DNA of 64,000 nt from contig CAKTKC010000004.1 of the NCBI GenBank assembly GCA_934569225.1, positions 78,284-142,283 of the forward strand, given 5' to 3'. The notes beneath the pieces are model-generated. The model had not been told where the DNA came from. It was given only the letters and a program-made list of their open reading frames with translations, and did not search any database. Positions 21,784 through 28,861 of the stretch are shown in pieces; within the stretch, counting starts at the first letter, position 1; each line of letters starts with the position of its first letter. This stretch comes from an uncultured Oscillospiraceae bacterium. Lineage in GTDB: Bacteria; Bacillota; Clostridia; Oscillospirales; Oscillospiraceae. The position numbers were made by a program, and so were the translations under genes.

Positions 21784-22230
21784 TTACAGAAAATAGCCAA
21801 CCAGCAGCCCCAGCAGAAAGCAAACTATCCCAACGATAGCCAGCTCCGCCGGGTTTCTGAGATATTTTGTCCGAAAAACCTTTTTAATGACCGGCTTTTC
21901 CACATACTGCACTACGGTTTTTTCTACCGGTTTTTCTACAACCTTCTCAACGACCTGCACCACAGGCTTTTCGATAACCTTTTCGACGGTTTCCACCGTC
22001 TTTAGGACTACAGGAGGCCGTCTGCCGTAGTTTCTGCGGCCTGTCGTAAGGTATTCGATGTCCGTGTCCAGCACTTCGGCCAGCCGGATCATTTTAAGCG
22101 AGTCCGGGCTTGTCTGATCGTTTTCCCATTTGCTGACCGCCTGACGGGACACATCCATGGCTTGCGCAAGCTGCCCCTGGGATAGATTTTGCAGTTTCCG
22201 AAGCTCGGTAATCCGTTCACCAATCGACAT
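21784..22230 (-). CDS. Membrane-anchored XRE-family regulator
   Basis: 148 residues. HTH_3 domain at residues 7-60 (LSQGQLAQAMDVSRQAVSKWE is the helix-turn-helix, given here as LSQGQLAQ then VSRQAVSKWE), then a Lys/Glu/Val linker with repeated VEKPV-type units (about 80-118), and a C-terminal transmembrane helix (about 129-148). It should bind DNA from the membrane. It starts 31 bases after the tyrosine recombinase stop on the same strand, so the two are probably co-transcribed in the present orientation. It is enclosed by inverted repeats. Target unknown. Confidence 0.8.
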   Translation of the reverse strand: MSIGERITELRKLQNLSQGQLAQAMDVSRQAVSKWENDQTSPDSLKMIRLAEVLDTDIEYLTTGRRNYGRRPPVVLKTVETVEKVIEKPVVQVVEKVVEKPVEKTVVQYVEKPVIKKVFRTKYLRNPAELAIVGIVCFLLGLLVGYFL

Positions 22231-22255
22231 AATTCCATTTTCTCCACTATAATTT

Positions 22256-22272
22256 TGTCAATTATTGGTTGC
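22256..22272. repeat. Right inverted repeat, overlapping the recombinase stop codon
   Basis: Plus strand TGTCAATTATTGGTTGC, the reverse complement of GCAACCAATAATTGACA. It contains the last codons (AAC CAA TAA) of the recombinase gene. The single mismatch with the left repeat changes TAA to TAG. Confidence 0.75.
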
Positions 22273-23290
22273 TTTCCTTATTATCCTCTATTTTCTCAGA
22301 AAAGTCAAGCTTGGAAAGGGGATTGGCTTCTGCTGCAATTTTCAGCTCTGTGCTTTCGATATGGGTATAAATCTGGGTCGTGTTCAGATTCTCGTGACCC
22401 AGGACTTCCTGAACGGTTTTGACATCCACGCCGCCGGAAAGCATCATGGTTGCCGCCGTATGGCGCAGTTTATGGGCAGAATATTGGGTGGAATCCAGTC
22501 CAGCCTGTAAAAGTGCTTTTTTTACCAGCCGATGAACTGCCGTGACGCTGATTCGGTTATTATCCCTGGAACCAAACAACGCCCGATTGTCCGTAAGTAC
22601 CTTCTGATTGCGTTCCGGAAGGTAGGCGTCGATCGCTTTCCGACAGGCAGAGCCAAAATAGACGAACCGCTCCTTGTTGCCCTTGCCAATGACGCGGATT
22701 CTGTCCTCATAGACGTCCGACAGGTTAAGATTGACAAGCTCGCTGCGCCGGATGCCGCAGTTGAGAAACAGCATCAAGATCGCATAATCCCGTTTTTCGT
22801 TCTGCCCAGAGACAGATTTCAGCAGTGCGGCAGACTGTTCCATAGTAAGGTACTTGGGGAGGCTTTTCCGAAGCTTTGGATATTCCAGGTCTGCCACAGG
22901 ATTTTCCTGTAACTGTTTGGTTCGTGTGGTCAGATATTTATAGAAGGACTTAATGGACGAAAGTTTTCTCGCCCTTGCAGCAGGGGAAATTCCGTACTCC
23001 GGCGCAGCAGAATCCGGGTTAATTGCCCGGTCATTGGCTAGATAGGAAAGAAAATCGAAAATATCCGATGTGTCGATATCCCGGATAAACTGAATATCAA
23101 TTTCCTTGATGTCAATATCATCCAGATTCGTACTCATCGGCATATCGTTTCGCATGAGCTTGATGAATCGCAGAAACATTCTCAAGTCCAGATAATACTC
23201 CGAAATCGTCAGTGGAGACTGACCCTTGATATTTTCGTGGTAGATCAAAAACTCCCGCAGAATCTGAGGGCAATCATGGTAACGCTGCAT
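22262..23290 (-). CDS. Tyrosine recombinase/integrase
   Basis: 342 residues. N-terminal SAM-like core-binding domain (about 10-130) and catalytic domain with R181 (CGIRRSEL), K203/205, H273-x-x-R276 (HKLRH), H299 (GHEN) and nucleophile Y308 (QIYTH): a full catalytic set. Start ATG follows AGGAGG; a TATAAT promoter precedes it. Longer than the XerC/D proteins, with an insert around residues 45-75. Its last codons form one of the inverted repeats enclosing the XRE gene, so it could act as an invertase or as the integrase of the adjoining element. Confidence 0.88.
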   Translation of the reverse strand: MQRYHDCPQILREFLIYHENIKGQSPLTISEYYLDLRMFLRFIKLMRNDMPMSTNLDDIDIKEIDIQFIRDIDTSDIFDFLSYLANDRAINPDSAAPEYGISPAARARKLSSIKSFYKYLTTRTKQLQENPVADLEYPKLRKSLPKYLTMEQSAALLKSVSGQNEKRDYAILMLFLNCGIRRSELVNLNLSDVYEDRIRVIGKGNKERFVYFGSACRKAIDAYLPERNQKVLTDNRALFGSRDNNRISVTAVHRLVKKALLQAGLDSTQYSAHKLRHTAATMMLSGGVDVKTVQEVLGHENLNTTQIYTHIESTELKIAAEANPLSKLDFSEKIEDNKESNQ

Positions 23291-23322
23291 AAGAACCTCC
23301 TGTAAACCTGATTGATACTGTT

Positions 23323-23351
23323 ATTATAGCACATATCTGCGTCGAACGCAA
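23323..23351 (-). promoter_or_regulatory. Promoter of the recombinase gene
   Basis: Minus strand TTGCGT (23346-23351), 17 bases, TATAAT (23323-23328) with an extended -10 TGC. The -35 hexamer lies inside one arm of the palindrome at 23344-23375. Confidence 0.75.
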
Positions 23352-23375
23352 CAAAATTTTTATTTTGTTGCGTTC
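23344..23375. promoter_or_regulatory. Perfect 14-bp palindrome, operator or recombination core
   Basis: GAACGCAACAAAAT / ATTTTGTTGCGTTC separated by TTTT. It overlaps the -35 of the recombinase promoter. A degenerate copy lies at 26087-26118. No T-run follows, so a terminator role is unlikely. Confidence 0.6.
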
Positions 23376-23622
23376 ATTTTGTACAGGCTCAGAGACAGCC
23401 CCAAAACGCTGTTTTTGCCCTTCCCCCACTTCCAACTTTTTGACGCAAAATGATATCCCCCGGTCGTGGACACTTTCGCCATGACTGGGGGTTTTCTTAT
23501 TCGCTTTTTTCGACTTTATCAGCCTCAGCAGCAATCGCATTCATGGTCTTGGTAATGTTCTCCATGCCCAAATCATTGAATCCCTTGCACTGGAAATAGT
23601 GTTCGGTAATATCGTCGCTGTA
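23344..23622. repeat. Direct repeat copy A (280 bp)
   Basis: Spans the palindrome, a hairpin (CCCCCGGTC/GACTGGGGG at 23457-23491) and the last 42 codons of the XRE gene. It is matched by copy B at 26086-26365 with roughly 93% identity by eye; the differences include amino-acid changes in the XRE tail. Confidence 0.85.
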
Positions 23623-23928
23623 CGGGTCTACAAAGCCCTTGCCAATGATGAAGTCTGTCTCAATCTGGTACAGCTCTGCAAGACGGCAAATCGTCTCACA
23701 GGTCGGCTCGTGCTGTCCCAGCTCGTAGCCACTGTATGTGGTCTTGGCAACTCCGATAATCTCGCAAACGTCTTGCTGTGATAAACCAGCCGTTTCTCTC
23801 AGATACCCCAGCCGTTCCCCGATAATCAGCGTTCTGGTCTTGTCTGTCACAGGCATGGTCAAGTAATGCCCAAATGCCCCGGTATTTTTCGCTTCCCGCA
23901 ATGCCAGATACTTGAACCTCTTTTTCAT
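23497..23928 (-). CDS. XRE-family transcriptional regulator of the mobile element
   Basis: 143 residues from ATG 23928 (GGGGAGGGGC upstream). The HTH_3 domain (about 38-92) contains LSQQDVCEIIGVAKTTYSGYE, read as LSQQDVCE then VAKTTYSGYE, followed by a C-terminal tail ending AADKVEKSE-like. It is probably a repressor of the element's own promoters, including the recombinase promoter 200 bases downstream. Its last third is duplicated at 26240-26365. Start upstream at 24003 would overlap the promoter and was not used. Confidence 0.8.
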   Translation of the reverse strand: MKKRFKYLALREAKNTGAFGHYLTMPVTDKTRTLIIGERLGYLRETAGLSQQDVCEIIGVAKTTYSGYELGQHEPTCETICRLAELYQIETDFIIGKGFVDPYSDDITEHYFQCKGFNDLGMENITKTMNAIAAEADKVEKSE

Positions 23929-23953
23929 TCGCTGCCCCTCCCCTTTTCGGTTC

Positions 23954-23982
23954 AGTATATCATCTTTCCCCCACAAATTCAA
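23954..23982 (-). promoter_or_regulatory. Promoter of the XRE gene at 23497
   Basis: Minus strand TTGAAT (23977-23982), 17 bases, TATACT (23954-23959), 25 bases before the ATG. Confidence 0.65.
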
Positions 23983-24003
23983 GCAAATCGTACTAAAGAT
24001 CAC

Positions 24004-24629
24004 AATTTTACCAGAGGAATACCGCTCCGTCTTTGTGCAAATCCGAAAATCTAAGACTTAAATGCAGAAAACTATTGAAATACTAAAATCTCGGATTTAT
24101 ACTTGTACTAGTTCCTCGTAGTTGCCCTCTCTCAGCCACACAGCGCCCCCAGAACGGCACAACGTCCGTCAGATGCTCCCAGCTCCCGATGAAAATAGCG
24201 AAGCTGGAAGCGCACGGTACACGGCTCGTCAGGGGCTTGGCACTCCCCTGCGCGTTCCTGCTGCACCTGCGAGGGTTCCCTGCACCCCTGCCCAGCTCCC
24301 GACTACCACCAGCGTCCCGGTCGGGCGACCTGCCCTCATGTCTCTGAACGGCTGCATTCCCGCTTGACCACATATGCGCCCCCGGCGCAAACGTCCGGTA
24401 CTTGCTGCACCTCGTGTTGACGCAGGGACAGGGGCATGGGGTTCCTTGCCCCTGCGGTAACGCATGGCTGCACCAGTCACGGCTTTTCGTGAGGGCTGCA
24501 CCCGACGATTCAGTGGTAGACTTTTGCAGCTTCTACGGACGCAAGCGGTCACGGGATGACCTCGGGCAACCGTGACGCTGCGCCCGGAAACGCTCTCAAA
24601 ATCATCCCCGGAAAGGAGGTCATGACCCG
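24004..24629. other. Gene-free stretch upstream of rep, candidate origin region
   Basis: No convincing gene on either strand. It holds several GC-rich stems: CAGGGGCA/TGCCCCTG (24429-24454) and GTCACGG/CCGTGAC (about 24550-24580). Position directly before a Rep-like gene suggests a replication or transfer origin, but no nick-site consensus was recognised. Confidence 0.35.
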
Positions 24630-25634
24630 ATGGAAAACCAGCCTCTAACCCCCTATTCTAACAGGGGTTTTAACGCTCAATTTTTGAGCATTGCACCCTA
24701 TTCCAATCCCCTGCTTCTCGACGGTGTCATTGCTTCCTTTGATTCCCTGAGAGTTAAATTTACATACCCCAAATGCTACACCGACCTCGTCACAAACGAA
24801 CGGCATGACACCCTCCTTTTCCTGCTTGACCAGCTTGATGACACGTCCCGGTGGCTGCTGCGTCACTATGATGTCAATGTGACAAGAAGCGGTTTCAAAA
24901 TCGGGAAATACGCCTACACCTTCACGTTTGAGCTAAGTCCGGGTGTATCCTTCTCGGTTCTGGTCGGGCGGTATTCAACCCCCGATGCCGCAACCGGATA
25001 CGCCTATGACAAGGTCAACCGCTATGTCTACGATGCCATCATAGACTTCAATCCGAATAAGGTTTCCGGCACCGTTCTCCATGAGACAATCGGTCTTTTG
25101 TCCGCCTACGCCCTGACAACGACCGTTCAGCGGTTTGATTTTGCATTAGACTTCCCCATTGACCGTGATGACCTGAAACTCGTCCAGCGTCCCGGTTCCG
25201 TCTACAAGTGCCTTGTTGACCCGAAAGGGGTCAAAACGGAATACACCGGGGAACGTCACAGCCACAACGCAATCAAGCTGTATGACAAGGCCGCAGACCT
25301 CGGTCTTCCAGAGCTTAGCGTCACCCGCTGCGAACTGACCCTTGTCCCCGAAAAGTTCAAGTCCATCAAAGATGTCTTTCCGAAGATCCTCAGTCTGGCT
25401 CCCGTGGGACTGTCCATGGACTTCTCAGAGCTTCCTTTTCAGGTGCAAGCCGTGATTGTCCATCCAGACCTCTATGACCTTCTGAAAGCCTCGTGCAGCC
25501 CAAACACCTTCCGCAAGTATGACAAACAGGTCAAAGAGTACGGTCAGACATACTTGGAGTTTCCGGACGATTACGCCCGACAGATTGATGACTACATACG
25601 GAAATACCTCACAAATCTGAAAGCAATGTATTAA
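24630..25634 (+). CDS. Replication-initiator-like protein (Rep_trans type)
   Basis: 334 residues, start ATG 24630 with GGAAAGGAGG 10 bases upstream. The segment TEYTGERHSHNAIKLYDKA (near residues 205-223) followed by VTRCELTL resembles the pattern of plasmid/phage Rep_trans and Tn916 Orf20-like initiators, in which a Tyr on a short motif nicks DNA. Inferred role: rolling-circle-type initiator or relaxase of a small integrative element. Family assignment rests on this motif alone; the tyrosine actually used is not certain. Confidence 0.6.
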   Translation: MENQPLTPYSNRGFNAQFLSIAPYSNPLLLDGVIASFDSLRVKFTYPKCYTDLVTNERHDTLLFLLDQLDDTSRWLLRHYDVNVTRSGFKIGKYAYTFTFELSPGVSFSVLVGRYSTPDAATGYAYDKVNRYVYDAIIDFNPNKVSGTVLHETIGLLSAYALTTTVQRFDFALDFPIDRDDLKLVQRPGSVYKCLVDPKGVKTEYTGERHSHNAIKLYDKAADLGLPELSVTRCELTLVPEKFKSIKDVFPKILSLAPVGLSMDFSELPFQVQAVIVHPDLYDLLKASCSPNTFRKYDKQVKEYGQTYLEFPDDYARQIDDYIRKYLTNLKAMY

Positions 25635-25673
25635 CTGTCCAATAAAACGGACTTAATGATAGGAGATTGAAGC

Positions 25674-25862
25674 ATGGAAAACGAAATGATTACAGTAAGA
25701 GAAATTGCAAAGTTCCTCAGAATCAGTCTACCATCTGCGTACAAGCTGGTAAATGCCGGGACGATTCCCCACGTAAAAGTTGGATGTCGGTACATAATTC
25801 CCCGTGAAGCCTTTCAGTTCTGGGTCAGTCAAAACACGTTTGGAGGTGATGACCGTGAGTAA
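25674..25862 (+). CDS. Excisionase-like helix-turn-helix protein
   Basis: 62 residues. MITVREIAKFLRISLPSAYK and the RYIIPREAFQFW wing form the MerR/Xis-type HTH_17 domain, common in excisionases. AGGAGATTGAAGC precedes the ATG. It follows the Rep-like gene by 39 bases and overlaps the next small gene, so the three form an operon. Inferred role: directs excision by a tyrosine recombinase. Confidence 0.8.
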   Translation: MENEMITVREIAKFLRISLPSAYKLVNAGTIPHVKVGCRYIIPREAFQFWVSQNTFGGDDRE

Positions 25863-26055
25863 CGCAGATTTTTGTTGCGCTGAGAATTTCCCGGTGCTGA
25901 TTCCCTACCGGGATTTGGTCAAAATCGTAGAAGTAGCGAAGAATTTGGAACGCTATGAAAAGTGTCTTTCCCGGACAAACGAACAGCTTGTAGCGCTCCG
26001 GTCGCAGTACACCGAACTATGCGAAAAAGTTCGGGAAATGGATAAGCTGCTCTGA
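25855..26055 (+). CDS. Small coiled-coil protein of the element
   Basis: 66 residues from GTG 25855, chosen because TGGAGG lies 8 bases upstream (the ATG at 25849 is only 2 bases from it). The C-terminal half (LERYEKCLSRTNEQLVALRS, then EKVREMDKLL) is predicted coiled coil. It overlaps the excisionase end by 8 bases. Function unknown. Confidence 0.55.
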   Translation: MSNADFCCAENFPVLIPYRDLVKIVEVAKNLERYEKCLSRTNEQLVALRSQYTELCEKVREMDKLL

Positions 26056-26199
26056 CTTCCCTCCCCTTCTCCGCTCTCTATATCCCAACGCACACAAAAA
26101 CATTATTTTGTTGCGTTCGTTTTGTACAGGCTCAGGGACAGCCCCAAAACGCTGTTTTTGCCCTTCCCCCACTTCCAACTTTTTGACGCAAAATGATAT

Positions 26200-26238
26200 C
26201 CCCCAGTCGTGGACACTTTCGCCATGACTGGGGGTTTT
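26200..26238 (+). terminator. Terminator of the rep-xis operon
   Basis: CCCCCAGTC/GACTGGGGG perfect 9-bp stem followed by TTTTCTT on the plus strand; lies 145 bases after the last element gene. The equivalent hairpin in copy A (23457-23491) has one G-T pair. Confidence 0.55.
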
Positions 26239-26239
26239 C

Positions 26240-26365
26240 TTATTCGCTTTTCTCGATTTTATCAGCCTCAGCAGCAATCGCATTCATGGTCTTGGTAATG
26301 TTCTCCATGCCAAAATCCGTGAATTCCTTGCACCGGAAATAGTGTCCGGAAATGTCATCGCTGTA
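26240..26365 (-). pseudogene. 3' fragment of an XRE regulator gene
   Basis: About 41 codons encoding YSDDISGHYFRCKEF and the AEADKIEKSE tail, clearly homologous to the end of the 23497 gene but with several substitutions. No start or HTH part exists upstream; homology stops near 26365. It is a relic of a related element, not a recent copy. Confidence 0.8.
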
Positions 26366-26420
26366 TTCGAATCTGAACGATCCTCTCCTTCCCCGCTTTC
26401 TCTTTTCTTCTTATATAACA

Positions 26421-26450
26421 CACCCCCCGGAACTGCCATTCCGGGGGGTG
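26421..26450 (-). terminator. Terminator after the CstA-type gene
   Basis: CACCCCCCGGAA/TTCCGGGGGGTG, a perfect 12-bp stem with a 6-base loop, 18 bases after the cstA stop on the minus strand. The following run is only moderately T-rich. Confidence 0.7.
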
Positions 26451-26468
26451 CTATTTGATTTTCAGCGA

Positions 26469-28205
26469 TCAAGCCTTGGCTTCGCTGTTGTGTTTGCTGG
26501 CGACGTAGCTTCTCATGGAGTTGACCACGATGGTCGCGCCGAGCACGATGAGCAGCACCGCGATGATGAGCTGCAAACCATTGGCGACAAATACCGCGCC
26601 CCAGGTCGTTTCACCGGCGGGGATGGTCACGGCAGCCGCATTCCGGATGGCGCGAACCATGGCCATCAGCCGCTGCACCAGCGCCGTGAAGGTGACGCAG
26701 AGCATGATGATCAGCGGCGGGAACAGCATCTTGTTGCTGCGGCCGGTGACCTTGAGGAAAACGCACAGCGTGATGAGAACCAGCGCGGAAAGGAGCTGGT
26801 TGGCCGAGCCGAACAGCGGCCAGATGTTGGAGTAGCCAATCTGGGTGAGCACATAGCCCAGCACAAGCGTCAGAACCGTGGAGAAGTAGGTGTTGCACAG
26901 AAGCTTGCGCCAGGGTTCGGCGTGCGCCATATCGTCCACGCTGAACAGCTCCTGGAAGCTCATCCGCGCGATACGGGCGACGGCGTCAAGGCTCGTCAGG
27001 GCAAGGGCGGAGACGCACATGGTCATGAAGACCGTGGCGGCATAGCTGGGAACGCCGAACATCTGAAAGAAGCCCGCGACACCGCGGCTGAAGATCTGGA
27101 AAGGCGTACCGGCGGCGGGAGTACCGTCCGCTGCCGCGGCTGCACCGGCCACACAGAGGGCGAGGACGGCAAGCAGGCTCTCCAGAACCATGGCGCCGTA
27201 GCCAACCTTGAGCATGTCCTTCTCGTTTTCAACGGTCTTGGAGGATGTGCCGGAGGAAACAAGGCTGTGGAATCCGGATACCGCGCCGCAGGCGACAGTG
27301 ACAAACAGGATGGGGAACATGGTGCCGAGCTTTTCGTTGTTGAAGCCCGTGAAGACAGGCAGATTCATCGTCGGGTGCGCAACGACCAGACCAATGACCG
27401 CGCCCGCGATCATGCCGATGAACATGAAGGTGGTCATGTAGTCCCGGGGCTGTTTCAGCAGCCACATGGGAAGCACGGCGGCGAAGAAGATGTAGACAAA
27501 GGTGATGTAGCTCCAAGCGGTCTTGTCGAGAACCAGGGGGCAGTTCATGCCCACGGCGAAGGAGGCAGCGATACACAGAACGCCGACAACGGCTTCCTTC
27601 CAGCCGGAGAGATTCAGCTTCTTCTGCACAAGGCCGAAGACGACGGCGAACACCATGAACATGATGGACACCATACCGGCAGCGCCGTTGGTCTTGGCGG
27701 CGTCTGCGAGCTGGGTCACGCCGTCGGCTACGGTGTAGGCGTTGAACGTGCCGGCGACCATATCGGCAAACGCCGCAATTACGATCAGGCAGAACAGCCA
27801 GCAGAACAGCAGGAACAGCTTGCGTCCCAGCTTGCCGATGTATTTTTCAATAAGCATACCCATGGACTTGCCTTCGTTCTTGACGGAGGCGTACAGCGCG
27901 CCAAAGTCCGTCACAGCGCCGAAGAAGGCGCCGCCGATCAGCACCCACAGCAGCACCGGCAGCCAGCCGAACGCGGCAGCCTGAATGGCACCGGTGACAG
28001 GGCCTGCGCCCGCGATGGAGGAAAACTGATGGCTGAAGACCGTCCAGCCGTTGGTGGGGACGTAATCCTTGCCGTCGTTATATTTGACGGCGGGCGTCTG
28101 CGCTTTGGGGTCGATGCCCCATTTCTTGGCCAGCCAGCGGCCATAGAGCGCATAGGCGGCGACGAGAGCGACCGCCGCGATCAGCACGATAACGAGTGTG
28201 TTCAT
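26469..28205 (-). CDS. CstA-type carbon starvation transporter
   Basis: 578 residues, rich in hydrophobic helices (about 14-16 by eye). Typical CstA features: KYNDGKDYVPTNGWTVFSHQ, SIAGAGPVTGAI, and VSGFHSLVSSGTSSKT. Family members import peptides or pyruvate across the inner membrane by a cation-coupled mechanism. Start ATG at 28205 follows GGAAA (AAGAAAGGGAAATCACATG). The gene is monocistronic and preceded by a T-box leader, so it should respond to an uncharged tRNA. Exact substrate is not readable from sequence. Confidence 0.9.
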   Translation of the reverse strand: MNTLVIVLIAAVALVAAYALYGRWLAKKWGIDPKAQTPAVKYNDGKDYVPTNGWTVFSHQFSSIAGAGPVTGAIQAAAFGWLPVLLWVLIGGAFFGAVTDFGALYASVKNEGKSMGMLIEKYIGKLGRKLFLLFCWLFCLIVIAAFADMVAGTFNAYTVADGVTQLADAAKTNGAAGMVSIMFMVFAVVFGLVQKKLNLSGWKEAVVGVLCIAASFAVGMNCPLVLDKTAWSYITFVYIFFAAVLPMWLLKQPRDYMTTFMFIGMIAGAVIGLVVAHPTMNLPVFTGFNNEKLGTMFPILFVTVACGAVSGFHSLVSSGTSSKTVENEKDMLKVGYGAMVLESLLAVLALCVAGAAAAADGTPAAGTPFQIFSRGVAGFFQMFGVPSYAATVFMTMCVSALALTSLDAVARIARMSFQELFSVDDMAHAEPWRKLLCNTYFSTVLTLVLGYVLTQIGYSNIWPLFGSANQLLSALVLITLCVFLKVTGRSNKMLFPPLIIMLCVTFTALVQRLMAMVRAIRNAAAVTIPAGETTWGAVFVANGLQLIIAVLLIVLGATIVVNSMRSYVASKHNSEAKA

Positions 28206-28255
28206 GTGATTTCCCTTTCTTTCCTAAAAGCTTTGCCATTCGTCAATGCCGGGAG

Positions 28256-28556
28256 CAAAAAAGAAGCCCTCGTCCTTGCCGCAGGTGTCCCTCCCGGGAA
28301 ACCCGATGCAAAGACGAAGGCTGATCCGGGGACAAACGCCCGCCGGGAATTTCAACTTCCGCGTTACCACTTTGCTTGCCGGAAAGACCGGCCACTCCAC
28401 CGCTGCCCGAAAACCGGAGAGCGCTCCCCATTAACGGAGGGATACCGGCTGCAACTACTCGGCATAAGCGCCTTTCACCGCGGCTGCTCACAGGGGATGG
28501 CCTGCCCGTTCCTTGCTGCCGTTTCGCACCAGCCAACGGCTCTCTGAAAGCGGTGA
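28256..28556 (-). promoter_or_regulatory. T-box leader upstream of the CstA-type gene
   Basis: Read on the minus strand: stem I starts after CACCGC with AGAGAGCCG and the GCTGGTGCGAAACGG distal segment, closing with GCGGTG; the T-box AAAGTGGTAACGCGGAA lies at 28357-28373; a terminator GCCTTCGTCTTTGC/GCAAGGACGAGGGC (28266-28322) ends in TTCTTTTTTG at 28257-28265. A possible specifier triplet is ATC (Ile) at 28496-28498, read from its distance to GAG; this choice is weak. Uncharged tRNA would favour the antiterminator. Confidence 0.85.
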
Positions 28557-28605
28557 TCCGGGGAAGTCGTGTCCTGCTCAAAGCATTTGACGAAATGTTA
28601 GGTGT

Positions 28606-28633
28606 ATAGTACCACTTTCTTTGGGATTGTCAA
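28606..28633 (-). promoter_or_regulatory. Promoter of the T-box/CstA unit
   Basis: Minus strand TTGACA (28628-28633), 16 bases, TACTAT (28606-28611), about 50 bases before stem I of the T-box. Confidence 0.6.
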
Positions 28634-28797
28634 TATGATTTTTGCGGTTTCCGGTGATTTTGGTAAATGGAATGAAATTTCCCGGTTCTGGCCGCATGGA
28701 TTTAGGCAGAATACAAATGAGAAATGCAAATCAGGAGAATGAAAGCGCCGTAACAGTCCATGCACAAAGGCCTCACCAAAATTTACAAAAATGTCTC

Positions 28798-28826
28798 TTT
28801 ACTTTTCCTGCAAAACTCTGTAAAAT
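28798..28826 (+). promoter_or_regulatory. Candidate promoter of pfkA
   Basis: TTTACT (28798-28803), 17 bases, TAAAAT (28821-28826), 36 bases before the pfkA ATG. Confidence 0.5.
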
Positions 28827-28861
28827 ATGGTCATGTATTAATCCAATCAGGAGGAATCATT

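Larger units (their letters stand above)
26086..26365. repeat. Direct repeat copy B (280 bp)
   Basis: Second copy of 23344-23622: a degraded palindrome (26087-26118), the GACTGGGGG hairpin and the 3' end of an XRE gene. It ends abruptly near 26365 just before the cstA terminator. Confidence 0.85.

Noticed and set aside
22240..22262. TTGACA plus TATAGT as a promoter for the membrane-anchored XRE gene
   Set aside because: The spacing between the boxes is far too short; readthrough from the recombinase gene is more likely.
23274..23540. Two similar open frames (23274-23540 and 26017-26283) on the minus strand
   Set aside because: They read the direct repeats in a frame that conflicts with the XRE tails; similarity follows from the DNA repeat. 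No ribosome site.
26352..28547. A 731-codon plus-strand frame opposite the CstA-type gene
   Set aside because: Low-complexity Gly/His/Asp content typical of antisense to membrane proteins; it runs through the T-box leader.
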